From Blasia pusilla (Eukaryota; Marchantiophyta; Marchantiopsida; Blasiales): 64,000 bases of DNA. Shown piece after piece: positions 1-11,179 of this stretch. Made by a program: the position numbers and the translations under genes. The stretch is from positions 19,034,001 through 19,098,000 of the forward strand of contig CM114273.1 of NCBI GenBank assembly GCA_050084515.1, given 5' to 3'. The stretch's first letter is position 1. Each line of letters starts with the position of its first letter. Below the pieces are notes generated by a model. The model made no database searches, was not told the DNA's origin, and worked only from the letters and a program-made list of their open reading frames with translations.

Positions 1-119
1 ATTAAAAATTTTATTTAAAAGATATATATGAGAATATTTACCGTGATGAAGGAGACTTGGGAATATTTCATGAATATTAGATTTTTTGTAAATATGGGGA
101 TCTTCCTCTTTCTGGTCAA

Positions 120-1105
120 TCCCGGTCTTAAGCTTAGTATAAGATGAGCCCAAAAGTCCTCAATTCTTGATGGAAGGACTTAGATGATAAATCAAAGGCC
201 GGGTCCATATCACCTTTTAGGATGGCCTTAAGGCGGAAGGTGTCAACATTTTCGTCTTGGGGTCTTGAGCATCGCGCGGAGACAAAGCACCTTTCCTTTC
301 CTTGGGGGTCTTTGCGGTATGACTCTTGGACCTCGTGGAAGACCCACTCTCGAAGAAGGGTTTCTTGAACTCTTTGGGAAGTGGTGCGATTCTTGATCCG
401 CCCCAAGTCTTCCTCTCTCGATTGTGATCACCCAATGGGGATCCTAACTCTTCCACGCGGCGAGAGTTGTACATTTACATCATTCTTGGACTCTGGTTGG
501 GCACCCATGGAGTGTTGACATATTTTACCAACAACCGTGGAACCATTGGGCTCCGGGCATTCCAAACCCAGTGTGCGGACTTTCTTGCAATTCCCGCAAG
601 AAAGGGATTAAGGGTGGAATGCCGAGCTTTGGGTTTGGGCAATTATTAGCCCAATGGTCAACAGACCGCAATTATAACAGATTCCTTTTATGGGTGATGT
701 AAATGTACAACCATAATCTCGCCTGGAAGGTCGCTCCCGATTCCGTGAAAGAGGTACATATTGGGTGATCCAACTTCGTCCGGGATTTGGGGTGGCAGCT
801 TGGATAGCATAGCACCCTTCCCACTGCTCGGGTTCATAAGAGTTCAAGAAGTGGGATCTTCCTGGATCCAACGACATCCCGAGGTCCAAGATGTGGCAAC
901 CCCAAGGAAAGGAAAGATGCCCTTGGGATCCGCTCAAGACCGCAAGACCAAATGTTGGCCTCATCGGCAAGGCCATCTAAAGGTGATATGGACCCGGCTT
1001 CAAAATAAATCAAGTTGCTTTGATTTATTTTATCTTATACTAATCTCAAGAATCCCAAGTCTTTTGGATTTATTTCTATCTTATACTAAGCTTAAGAAGT
1101 AGATT
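120..1105. repeat. Imperfect inverted repeat (arms about 120-480 and 735-1105)
   Basis: The minus strand of about 120-480 matches the plus strand of about 735-1105. Shared blocks include CCCCAAGGAAAGGAAAG, GGTGATATGGACCCGG and CTTATACTAAGCTTAAGA, with scattered differences. The arms flank a loop of about 255 bases. Both arms contain retrotransposon gag-linker-like coding in a comparable frame, so this is probably two head-to-head copies of one element's gag region rather than a transposon terminus. Confidence 0.7.
130..700 (-). pseudogene. Gag fragment with CCHC zinc knuckle, LTR retrotransposon
   Basis: On the minus strand near 640-690 a C-x2-C-x4-H-x4-C zinc knuckle can be read (starting CYNCG, then HWANNCPNPK), but a one-base slip is needed between the second Cys and the His. 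Downstream, towards lower coordinates, lies a basic Ser/Lys/Pro-rich linker, about residues 20-85 of the frame at 217-474. CCHC knuckles of this type bind genomic RNA in the Gag of Ty1/copia and Ty3/gypsy elements. Frames are broken, so this is a relic. The superfamily cannot be fixed from the knuckle alone. The plus-strand gag-protease linker at 1,150-1,720 suggests gypsy. Confidence 0.5.
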
Positions 1106-1149
1106 GAGGAGAAAGATTTAATCATTTTTATAGCCGTCGCGTCGTCACC

Positions 1150-1720
1150 ACTGGTCTTAGAAGCCTACGACCTACTCAGGGACTTGGCGTCAACCCCGGC
1201 CAATATAACCCTGTTGCAATTATTAATGGATAACCCGGTGTACGGCAAAATTTTGCAGCAGTGGAAGATAAGCCGTAAAAAACCCAAGAAGTCTGCAAAG
1301 CATCTACCAGTAGTGGATCTGTTCCGTATTGAAGTAGAAGACTTGGGAGCACCAGAGGTCACAAGGAGGATCGCAGTATTGGAAGCGGAGCAAAAATTGC
1401 TTAACGAAGTGCAGTTAGACCCTGAAGATGTCAAAGAGTTAGTCGAGGAGGCTGCCAAGAGTTTTGAAGAACAAATGAATGAAGAAATCAACTACATCAA
1501 CAAACATTGGAAGCGCCAATTCGACAAACATACAAAGTCTCTTCCAGAAGTTGTACCCACTCTTTCAATTACTCTTGAAGACTTACCAATATTTAATCCA
1601 TCGGATGTCTTAGTCCAGAACGAAGTACTAGGGAGTAAATTAGTTGTTAACAAGTGGCGAGAAAGAATGCGCAATCATACTCCTAACATTATCAACAAAC
1701 CTTCTACGATTCACGGTTAG
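1150..1720 (+). pseudogene. Gag-protease linker of a Ty3/gypsy-like element
   Basis: The open frame (about 190 aa if read from 1,150, before the first Met at 1,184) begins with YDLLRDLASTPANITLLQLL. This resembles the segment between the gag zinc knuckle and the retropepsin in many plant and oomycete gypsy polyproteins (pattern YD-x3-DL-x3-PANI-x3-LL). The rest is acidic, with an ILEAEQK-type helical stretch, and has no protease active site. It stops at 1,720, about 100 bases before a polypurine tract and LTR. Pol is therefore missing, and this is either an internally deleted or a non-autonomous element. Identification rests on one motif and is moderate. Confidence 0.5.
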
Positions 1721-1812
1721 TTTGCATCTACCCCAGAGTTCGATAGTTTAGAGGATACTTTTATGGAGATAGGAGAAACATCATGAAGTGTTCACCGGGG
1801 CGGCTCACATTT

Positions 1813-1825
1813 GAGGGAGGGGGTA
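1813..1825 (+). promoter_or_regulatory. Polypurine tract before the LTR
   Basis: The run GAGGGAGGGGGTA lies directly before TGTGATACCC. This is the expected site of plus-strand priming for the element whose gag-protease linker lies upstream. Confidence 0.6.
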
Positions 1826-2720
1826 TGTGATACCCACAATTTTGTACTCTTGAAGAAAATATCTTTTTATTCAACGAAGACTCTTGTATATTATGATTTT
1901 GATTATGATTATTTATTATTATGAAGAAGAATAAGTGAATCACGAAGCTCCTGGGACAAGGCAGAGAGATGGAAGATCAAGGATTTGCCTTAGAGGAGAG
2001 GAAACCGCTATAACAAAGTCTCAAGACTCAGAACGAAACCTAACGAAGATATACGAAGCTCTGTCTACAAAGTGCTTCGCTACATAACAAAGCATCACGA
2101 AGAAAAGAAGAACGAAGTACTTCGCACTTTAACGAAGCACGAAGCACAAAGTACGAAGCACGGGAAATAAGAACGAAGCATGGAGTACTTTGTCATCTTG
2201 AAGTCCAACGAAGCAAAGCTAAGAAGGACTGTGATTTCAAGAGACACATGTTAAAACAGTTAGACTAGGAAAGGGCGCGACCCTTTGTATCAAATTGGTA
2301 GTTAGAACAGTTTTGTACTGCGGATTCACAGGGATCATAGGAAGAGCTAAGAGAACCATAGATCTAGGTAGTTAGAAAAAGTGAAGAGACACTAGCTTCA
2401 TCAAGAACGTTTCGAATCTTAGGATCACTTCCACTCCAGCGAATATTTAAGAAGCAAGGCAAAAGCCATTATCATCATTCTCTTACGAAGTCCTTATATT
2501 GTAGGAATGGTCCGAGCAAGAGAGTAGTACCCTCTCGAGCTTGTACACACTTTGAAGCTTTCTCGTTCTTGATGGAATAGTAAAGCAGTCATTCATTCAT
2601 TCTGATGTGCGATGCTTATGTCTGAGTATTCTTTTTGGGTTTGCAGAATGAGGAGTGAATCAGGAGAACCTTTCTCATCAGTGAAATAATCAACATGAGT
2701 TGTAGGAAATCTGTTTGACA
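1826..2720 (+). mobile_element. LTR (3' LTR of the element above)
   Basis: The sequence starts TGTGATACCC right after a polypurine tract, as a 3' LTR should. The right border is uncertain. A candidate TG..CA end is TCTGTTTGACA at 2,720, but no target duplication could be confirmed. Between about 2,045 and 2,225 the short word ACGAAGCA/ACGAAGTA recurs about ten times, giving a degenerate direct-repeat array typical of a U3 enhancer region. Confidence 0.45.
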
Positions 2721-3335
2721 GAGAGTAACCTGCCAAGACGGATTGAGTTCCGAAAGTAGGAGAAGCCAGCTTCTGTGTTGAGATCTCTATGAGGTTTCTT
2801 GATGTCGAGAAGAAAATCTACCTGAACATGCTATCAATTCCACTAGAGAGAACCGAGAAAAGATCCTTTGGTACTAAGAAAGATCAGGAAGATATTGATA
2901 AGACATTTAATATAACTCACACACATTTAAATACAATTATTACAACAGAATTGTAATTCCGAAAGCTCTTTTCATCAAGCAATGATCCTCTTGGGGATCA
3001 AACTTACTAAATCGACTATAAAATATAAACACTTGTACATTACACGTGCATGCCATGCACAAGCTAATGATGAGCTCCATTGGTACACTCCTTTGCTCAA
3101 ACTTAGTTAGATCCGTCTAACTTGCACTACTTTTGAATTGATTAGATGGGACAGATGCCACGATAGGAGGCCATCCTAGAAGAGAGGTGTCAAACTAGAA
3201 ATGTTTGTCGACAAGATACATTTCTCTCGTAAAAATATGGATTTCAATTTTAGACTTAATAAGTCCTTAAGCTTGAATATTGGATCTGTTTTTTTTCTTC
3301 ACTTATGTTGGAGTAGCCAATGTTCATAGATCCTA
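2721..3335. other. No recognisable feature
   Basis: AT-rich sequence. I see no coding potential, repeat or terminus. It may still include the tail of the preceding LTR. Confidence 0.5.
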
Positions 3336-4614
3336 AACCTAATTTCATATATCGTATGTCTTTTATGATATGATGGTGGCTTATGATTGGATCAAAGAGT
3401 TCTTCTTGCTTTTCTTAATCTTTTGTTACATGTTGGGTTTAACATTACGACATCGTCCCTTCATATCAATCATCAGTGGATGGCTTTCACTTTCTCCAAA
3501 CATCCTCCTTTTTTTGTTTTCCATTTCTTTCGTTACTTTCTTATCTAAAGTCAATTTCTCATGTGTATGGTTTTGTTACAATCTTCTTGACGAGTCAATT
3601 CTTTTCATACAAGTGGATTTTCTAGTTTTCCTTCATTCTTTATTGGTGCCTATTTCTTGTACATGTTTGTTTTATGTGAATTCATCTCACACGTCTTTCT
3701 TACTTTTTCAACACTTCACCTCACTACTTTAGCCTTGCATGCATTTGATATCTCCGTTAGGGCATTTTGGATTTACATCCTTATCCACTTCTTTTGATAC
3801 CATATAGATTGCTTCTTCATTTTTCTCAAGTTCAATCATATTTTATTCCTCTTCAATTAAAATTTACATCATATATTCATTTTTTTATAATTGTAATTCT
3901 CTCCATCAAAATAGTTTCCGAATGGATCCCACTCCTCTTGTTACAGGTTCTATCTCAATACTTTTACTTCATTAGAGTTCATTATGTTCCCACTATGTCT
4001 TGTCTTGAATCACAAGTCTATGTCTGATTTTATGGACATAGAGTTGGACAACCCATCACTTATATGGTTTTACATGTCCTTTTCCAACTGTCACCTCCTC
4101 CCTTGGCCTTCAATCCCTAACCCAATACCCTCTCTTATTACCTCCCTACAACAACAAATTGGACATGGCCCATAGTTAAGCCAAATTAATCTCTTTTGCT
4201 CTTTCCATCCAAGTCTACCTTGTCCTAGACTCTACATGCATATTCTTATGGCTCTTTGTCCTATCATCCAATGACCATTTCTTTTCCCATTAGAAAGGTT
4301 AGCATGTAGTATCAATTATCCTACATATAAATATCAAAGTTTTACATCTCCTATTATTCTTTTCCCAATTAGTTTTAGTTCTCCTTTCAAGAAGGGTGCG
4401 ACATATCATCTGAAAACCTCATCGCATATTCAACACTTTTTGTCTCAAGATTAGAAGAATCTTCAACATGATCATTTATCTTGAGTCAAAGCCTTAATAT
4501 CTGCTCATCCCACTCAACATGCCGATCAAAGGAGACTTTCAATACAACAATTCCTTCAACATAGCCTACGTTTTGGTCAAGTGAGGAAGTTTTTAGGTGT
4601 AGCTTGATCTTATG

Positions 4615-4673
<59 letters not shown>

Positions 4674-5190
4674 ATGCATTAAATTCAATTTCTTGCATAG
4701 TCATATTTAAGGAGTTACCTTATGCAAGAGGACAAGTATCGAGTCTCATTCCATTTATCCATTCCTTCTATGCATGTGATACTCCTATTCTCTATTCCCA
4801 CCATTTTTAATCAATATATGCTACGCCTCAAGTTGATCCCATGGGTGGATCACTTTTTGTCATTGCACGTTTTCATGCTCTTTGACCATCTTCCCAAGCA
4901 CTTCCATCTTGTATATTTCATTTTATTGTTGATGATACCCCCCATTCTAGGTCCTTTTGAATTGGTTCCTACTATAGCCACTTTGTGAAACAACTCTCTA
5001 TCTTAAACCATTAAGTCCAATCTAGTAAATATCGTGTATGGTCTCCTTCATACATTCCTCAACATTCATTGCACCTACTCATGATTTAACCATTTTTATT
5101 GAAGGGATAGGAGTTCCTAGATGAGGTCCTATTGAAAGATATAAAATGGCTTCATGTGTGTCCTCATTTAGGAGATTCCTAATAAGACTA
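3336..5190 (+). pseudogene. Decayed, internally deleted copy of the RLE-type LINE
   Basis: This block is collinear with 12,340-15,050. For example, 3,370-3,500 matches 12,360-12,480 (TTCCTCTTGCTTTTC, AACATTACGA), and 4,700-4,800 matches 14,535-14,635 (GAGCCTCATTCCATTT, CTATTCCCA). Much of the ORF is deleted, including most of the Pro-rich N-terminal part. A (CT)n microsatellite has replaced sequence at 4,616-4,672. At the RT active site (about 4,930) the copy keeps a V-D-D-T reading, which helps infer the ancestral box. No long frame remains. It is older than the copy at 12-16.5 kb. Confidence 0.75.
4616..4672. repeat. (CT)n microsatellite
   Basis: About 28 perfect CT units inside the decayed LINE copy. 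Confidence 0.97.
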
Positions 5191-5305
5191 TATTTGTAGC
5201 CAGTTTATGAGCCGTGGAAGCCGTAGTATATATAGTCACACTTGACTAGCAACTTTGTGAGTCTTGCACTTGCAAACTTAAGAATTTGACTCGTAAATTA
5301 TAGTA

Positions 5306-5734
5306 AATTTTTTTGGGAAGGAGTCAAATGTATTTGAAATTTGATTTAAAGATTTGCCCTAAAAACGAGTCCAAATTGAGAAAAAAGAAGCAAAAAACAA
5401 CTATTTTGCGTATAAAAAGTCACTACTCTACCAATGAAAAAACCACTACTTGGAATGCGGGTTGAAATTTCCATTTTCTTACACTCACAACTCAATCGTA
5501 ATTTGTAAGGTGATTACAAGTAGTCGCAAAATATGACTTGCAACTCACTCACAAAATAGTTCCAAAATGGTCAAAAAATAGCGAGTCCAAGTAGTGGTTT
5601 TTTCATTGGTAGAGTAGTGACTTTTTATACGCAAAATAGTTGTTTTTGCTTCTTTTTTCTCAATTTGGACTCATTTTTAGGGCAATTCTCTAAATCAAAT
5701 TTTAAATACGTTTGACTCCTTCCCAAGAAAATTT
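5306..5734. mobile_element. Foldback/MITE-like element with about 150-bp inverted repeats
   Basis: Arm 5,306-5,456 and arm 5,581-5,734 are near-perfect inverted copies sharing, for example, AGTCACTACTCTACCAATG, GCGTATAAAAAGTCACTA and GGGAAGGAGTCAAA. The loop is about 124 bases. There is no coding capacity. The flanks (5,190-5,305 and 5,735-6,160) also contain related words such as TTGCAAGT and GACTCGT in opposite orientation, so the full element may be larger. The superfamily is unassigned because I see no clear target duplication. Confidence 0.75.
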
Positions 5735-6214
5735 AGGGATGCCTTTTCTTTTTTTGCCCCTCCTTCATTTCTTGTAGTTTAGAATCAAGAAATTTGGAAA
5801 AAAATTATGTACCATTATGAACTTCACTCATCTATATATCCTTCAACATCAAAAAATTTTCTACCTAAAAACCTATCTAGACTTAGTTCCACTATCGGAA
5901 AAACTAGTTCCAAAGTTAGGAGATAAATCTTGGAAAGTTAGAGAGGGAAAAGCAAAAATGGAGCAATTTGGAGGCAAAGGGGGAATTTACAGTTGAGGTT
6001 TTGATTTCAGGATTTGCAAATGCCTTGCAAGTTGCAAGTCTCTTGCGACTACAATGTAAGCTAGCCTCATAGTTACAAAGTATGAGTCCAAGAAGCCATT
6101 ATTTATGAGTCTAAATTATAATCATATTTGCAAGTCAGTTGCAAGCGCGAGCTCGCCACAATCGTAATGATAGAACTCTTGTCTAAATTCTCAAACCAAT
6201 GCTCACTCACAAAG

Positions 6215-6542
6215 CCTATGGTGTGTCCATATTTGTCCTAGGGACAGACATATCCGTATGGGCTAGACTATTCACATCCTATACCGGACCCCACACTACA
6301 TTCCCCTTGGCCCGCATCCCTCCTACAACCCCGGACCGCATGTGAGGCCATATTTTTTCCTTTTTTTTCTTTCTTTCTTTTCTCAAGCCCGCACCCTATC
6401 TGAGTTTGGCTTGCTTGGGCCAAACGCGGGCCAGGCTCATGATAGGCATGCACGCCAGACATGGTGTAGTGTGGGAATGGATGTGGGATGGCATGTCCAT
6501 GCACATGTTTGAAATTTTCTAGACAAGTCCATTTCTGTGCAA
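6215..6542. mobile_element. Small GC-rich terminal-inverted-repeat element
   Basis: The right end, read on the minus strand, begins CTTGCACAGAAATGGACTTGTC. This matches the ends of the GC-rich elements at 7,351 and 18,990 (GGTTGCAC, then ACGGACAAGTCC). The left end is weaker (TGTCCATATTTGTCCTAGG). The body is rich in GGCCCGC-type words, unlike the AT-rich flanks. No transposase. Likely a MITE of the family described at 7,351-8,340. Confidence 0.4.
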
Positions 6543-6589
6543 GTTTGCATCGTTTTCACTTTACCTTCCATCTAATATTTCAAGCGGGT

Positions 6590-7250
6590 AGAGACCTTTC
6601 AAATACTAATACCCATAGCATTTGAGAACTTGGCTTGAGTAGCATTAGGCCACATTGAGGTATGCAATTATGCAATTAGTATAGGAGGTTATTCATTGAG
6701 GATCTAGAGGTTTCATTAGGGAAACTATGTCTTCTTGCAACAAACGACACTAAGAGTGCATGAGTGTGCCATGCTATCCTTATTCTAAGAGTGCATGAGG
6801 TTGTGCCATACAGAATCCTTGTTAGAGCGACATAATATTATAGTTTGGAAGGACAATATGCACAACTACATGCTATATCACCTTCCCAAAATTTATGGAA
6901 AAGTTGACTGAAGCTTAGCAATAGTACCTATAGGCTTATATAATTATTTTGTATACTATATGGACCTACCAAAGATGTGGCCGCCATAATATTCTCTAAT
7001 GGGTGTTTGAGAGGGTAGCATATGGCATGTTTTGACTCCACTTCTTACTAAGATTCCCTAGGGATGATGGATATATCCCAAATATACATAGGATAAGTAT
7101 CTATATCTCTACACATGCACAATGGCGATTAACAATGGGACCCTATGTGAGCATCGAATATTTCTCTTAGCATCACAGATGTGTATGCCTTGGTAGGAAC
7201 AAAACGATGGCTTTTAATACGTGATCATCAAGAGGTGTGGATTTCATTAT
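6590..7250 (+). pseudogene. DP1: ancient relic of a DP element (integrase tail, PHD finger, 3' UTR)
   Basis: Base by base this is a strongly mutated version of the 3' coding end seen in DP2 and DP4. It keeps ATAGCATTTGAGAACTTGGC (integrase tail), ACATTGAGGTATGCAA, ATATCACCTTCC, the PHD-encoding stretch GGCATATGGCATGT near 7,020, and the 3' UTR run near 7,140-7,195. Stops and indels fill all frames. It shows that the integrase-PHD arrangement is old in this genome, not a feature of one recent copy. Confidence 0.75.
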
Positions 7251-7350
7251 ATCTTGGTCTCTTTTTTTATAAGTGTATAGATAATGACAATAATTTATAT
7301 TTTATAGTGATGTACCTTTTAAGTTAAAGAGAGAGTATTTTTGTGGTTAG

Positions 7351-8340
7351 GGTTGCACACAGACAAAGTCCGTGTTTGCGGACATGTCCGTGCAGGCTCG
7401 GATACATGTGGCCCGCACCCAAGCGTGCCGCGTAGACCCGGGCTGACGGAACCCGCACCCGTTGCGTGGCCCACGATAGGCTTGAAGGGCAGGCCCTGAG
7501 CCTGCCCCCAGCCCATCATGCGGGCCTTGTGCGAGCCTTAGATCACCCAATGGGAGCAAGCTCACCCTACGGGTCTGTCGTGGGCTGTGCAATAGATGCG
7601 GGCTTCGTCAGCCTAGGTCTACGCGGCTGGCTAAGGTGCGTGTCACGTCTTTTAGGATAGATCAGTGAGATCTAGTAGAGCGCCTTCGTGAGTAGTGGAG
7701 GACATGCTGAAGAGGTTAAGGATGACCTGCTGAGGCCCCGAGAAACTTGAGAGAGCAGGTTTCCCCATCGTTTCGGTTCATTTGGAGCCATATTGAAGAA
7801 CTTACTATTTTAGATAAGTACCATTTTGAGTATATGGTCTACTTTCTATTTTTGGTAAGTGGCCCTTGACCTCCTACATCAGGTCAAGAGCCAAGGAGAT
7901 GACTTGGGAGCATAGGTTACCATGGAGAGAGCTTGGGAGAGGGGAGGGGTATACCTCAAGGAGAGAGAGCTTGAGAGCTCATTCTCTCTTTGTTTAACCT
8001 TTTGGCATGAGGCGGCAGAGCTATGGTCTTGCTTGCCTTGTGTGTGTAACCCAAGCCTCTAATTAGGAGAGTGGGTTTGGTTTGACATTGAGAGAGACAT
8101 GTGAGAGTGCACACATGTGAGTACTATGGTGTTGTGAGAGAGATTGGATCATATTTTGATTGGAGATATTTTGGTACTTCTTGTCTCGTTGTTTGGATGC
8201 CATGAGTTAGCATGGGATCGTGCAGGTTTGTGTGTGTGTTTGGTGACAACGATGTATGTCGTGTAACGATGTGTATGCGCACGACATGCGGGCCAAGGAT
8301 GTCCGAGGACATATTCGGACTTGTCCGTTTCTGTGCAACC
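7351..8340. mobile_element. GC-rich TIR element interrupted by a solo DP repeat
   Basis: The left end starts GGTTGCACACAGACAAAGTCCG and the right end, read on the minus strand, starts GGTTGCACAGAAACGGACAAG. These are terminal inverted repeats of about 25-30 bases with extra inner GGACATGTCCG palindromes. The body (7,380-7,640) is GC-rich with GGCCCGC words and no ORF of note. The segment 7,641-8,286 is an inserted solo DP repeat, so the TIR element itself is only about 340 bases. It lacks a transposase and is presumably mobilised in trans. Confidence 0.55.
7641..8286 (+). mobile_element. Solo DP terminal repeat (A-B form) with 4-bp target duplication
   Basis: The element starts TGTCACGTCT and ends GCGCACGACA. 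It is flanked on both sides by TGCG (7,637-7,640 and 8,287-8,290). Part A is 7,641-8,158. Part B is 8,159-8,286 (ATTGGAGATATT to the end). Both match the corresponding parts of DP4 and DP5. This is what recombination between A1 and A2 of an A1-internal-B1-A2-B2 element would leave. The insertion lies within a GC-rich TIR element. Confidence 0.85.
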
Positions 8341-8599
8341 TTGTGTATGGTACATCCAAGAAAATTGAACGTTGGTCTTGGAAGATCAAGGATAAATTTC
8401 TAAGGATCAGAGTTACGTGAGTGAGCAGGTTATCATTTGATTTGGACTCATTTGAAGTTATTTTGAGGAACTTACTATTTCTCATAAGACCCCTATTTTT
8501 GGCTTGATTGTGTATATTGTGTGATTTAATGTGGTGTCTTGTTTTATGAGTGTATGGATGGTGATTAGGATGTATATTCTATATATTTATTTTATTTAT

Positions 8600-9450
8600 T
8601 TTATTTTATGAGAAAGGGAAAGATGAGAAAGAAAATGAATTTAAACTAAAGAAAATTTCATGAGAAAAATCTTATAAGAGTTTAATATTTAGTAAGCGAG
8701 GAGATTCTGAAGAGAAAAGATAAAATTTCAGCAAAGAAGGAATCCACAAGGGGAGAAAATTAGGGTTTAATTTTTAATTGGAGAGGGCAAGAGGGATAAG
8801 GTTATGTTTTCAATAAGACAAAGGAAGAGAGAAAGGGAAAATTTTTAAATGAGACAAGGGAGAGAAGATAGGGGGAGAGGATATTGTTGGAAAGGAGAAA
8901 TGAAGTAACTTTGTTTCGAACCCTCTATTCCTATGAAAAAGAAAGGGATAAACTCTCATTTGAGTGACGAAGAGAGGAGTGAGGAGGAGTGCACATCTCC
9001 ATGAATCTATCTTCATTCCTATTCTTTCAAGAGATATGGAGACAAGAGGAAGGTCAAACATGAGGGAGAAAGAGAGTTTAGGGATGAACCCTATCTACCT
9101 CTCTATTTCCTTAAAGAGGATAGATAATGAGAACGAGGTGGATGGGATGATGAAGGGAAAGGAGGTAGATAGAGGGGCCCTCCATTGTCTTAAGAGGAGA
9201 GGGACAAACCCTATGTTCTTTATGAGATGAATAGAGAGGGAAGACTTGAAACATGAGGGTTCCCTTCCTCAAGCAAGAGGGACCCTCTATTCTCTCAAAG
9301 GGGAATGGAAAACCCTCTACTTCTCCGAGGAGGAATAAAGAGAAAAGATACAAAGTAAGAGGGTTCCCTTCCTTGATTTGAAGGGATAGGATGGGTTTTT
9401 TTACATAGTTAGATATGGGTCATTAATCCCTACCCACTCCATAAGGAGAA
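8600..9450. repeat. Purine-rich region with diverged minisatellite units
   Basis: A strongly strand-biased G/A-rich stretch. From about 8,910 it holds four or five diverged units of roughly 100-130 bases, each with an ACCCTCTATT-like block followed by AAAGAGGA or AAAGGGGA. The short ORFs over it are low-complexity artefacts. Confidence 0.5.
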
Positions 9451-10285
9451 AGGAGTGTGTTTCGGTCCCCACATTCTCTATCTTTAAAAAAGATAAAGAC
9501 TAACAATGAATTGGATGGATGTGTGGGAAAAATAAAGAGTTGAAAACCCATTTTTTAAAAATATGCCAAATCGAAGGATTTATCCGTGTATCAAACCCTA
9601 AGGAATCTCTCCATAGTCCATACATACACAAAGAGACACTCTCCACTAAGGGCTAGATCCCATGGACACTTGCGAGCCATCGCAACCACGAGACAATCCT
9701 AAAAATGGATTCCATACATCGACCGAGAAATAAATATCGGTGAATTTTGTGAGAAATATGACCAAATTAGTCTAGGATGGGCTAGAATACAAATTTCTGA
9801 GGATCGTGGAAGTGACTTCCACACATGCTACTAAAAAAATCACGAGGACCCTAGGATTTCAAGTGCCCAAGGATCCGTCCCTAAGGGAGGTCCCTATGAA
9901 AAAGTTCCATGGGTCTTCGGCTGACCATCTCACAAATATATATTAAAATTTGAGGCCATTTGACCTTACGATTAGGCACTAGTTTCTTGTCTTTGGCCCC
10001 AGTTCTTGTGCTTCTTCCATCCGAGGATGGTCCTTGGATGTTTTACGTTGCAATTTTTACGGCGCGAAAAGACTATAGACAAGTCACATGCATGTACAAT
10101 CTCAACCAATCTTTATCTCGAAATCAGAGATTCCACGACAAAAAAAGGAAGAAACATCCATGGGAACTTGCTCTAATGCTAGAGAGAGTATATGCAACCC
10201 TAAGCATCCCAAGGCCTAAAAAATGAATAATATTAACGGTTTATGTGGCCCTTAGAGTCCCAAGGGATCTACGATATGTACGTTC
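9451..10285. other. No recognisable feature
   Basis: Mixed-composition DNA without motif-bearing ORFs, repeats or termini that I can identify. Confidence 0.5.
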
Positions 10286-10289
10286 AAGG

Positions 10290-10757
10290 TATTACGTCTT
10301 TTAGGATAGAGCGACCAGATCTGGTAGAGAGCCTTTGCGAGTAGTGGAGGATAGCCATAAGAGGTCGAGGATGACCTACTGAGGCTACGGTAACAAGAGA
10401 GGGTAGGTTTTCCCTTTTTCCGCTCATTTGGAGTCAAATAGAGAAACTTACTATTTAAATTAAGTTTCTCTATTTGACTCTCTATTCTCTAGTTTCATTT
10501 TCAGTATAGTTGATTTTCCACTTTGGGAAGTGGCCCTTGACCCGCTACAACAGGTCAAGAGCCAAGGAGATGATTTGCGAGCATAGATTACCGTGGAGAG
10601 AGTTTGGCAGAGAGAAGGGGTATACCTCTAAGACAGAGAGATTGAGACCTCATTCTCTTTTTATTGAAACTCTTGGCATGAGGCGGCAAAGTTATGATCC
10701 TCCTTGTCTTGTGTGTGTAGCCCAAGCCTCTCATTAGGAGGGTGGGTTTGGTTTGAC

Positions 10758-10805
<48 letters not shown>

Positions 10806-10964
10806 GTGTGCACCATGGAGAGATTGTGTGAGATCTACTTAATTTATTGGAGATATTTTGATACTTCTCGTCTCGGTGTTTGGATGTCATGAGTTACCAT
10901 GGGATCGTGCGTGTATGTGTGTATCCTCAATGTATGTTATATTGTGATATGTATGCGCACGTAA
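10290..10964 (+). mobile_element. Second solo DP terminal repeat (A-B form)
   Basis: A diverged copy of the repeat at 7,641-8,286. It starts TATTACGTCTTTTAGGATAG and ends GCGCACGTAA, with AAGG on both sides (10,286-10,289 and 10,965-10,968). Part B begins at about 10,846. It begins and ends at the same positions as the first solo and has a different target duplication, which fixes the true integration ends of the family. A (GA)n run has expanded inside part A. Confidence 0.8.
10760..10801. repeat. (GA)n microsatellite
   Basis: About 20 GA units within part A of the solo repeat, in a region that is GAGAGA-rich in every copy of the family. Confidence 0.95.
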
Positions 10965-11179
10965 AAGGAAAGGACGTAAGAGAGATATATCAAGTAGGAT
11001 GTAGAATTTAAGATCGCTCGACAAACATCTCCCTATTTGATACTTACCTTCTAATAACTTAATCCATACTATAATGCACAAGCCCACAAGTATAATAAGA
11101 CAAGATAACAATCCCAATAAGACAAAATAGTGACATATTATTATTTTTTCTTGATGTATTTATTTTTTGGCTTGCTATG

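Noticed and set aside
4486-4704. ORF rich in Arg-Glu repeats
   Set aside because: Translation of the (CT)n microsatellite.
7347-7592. Short ORFs in the GC-rich TIR element as a transposase
   Set aside because: No catalytic motif. The element is only about 340 bases once the inserted solo repeat is removed.
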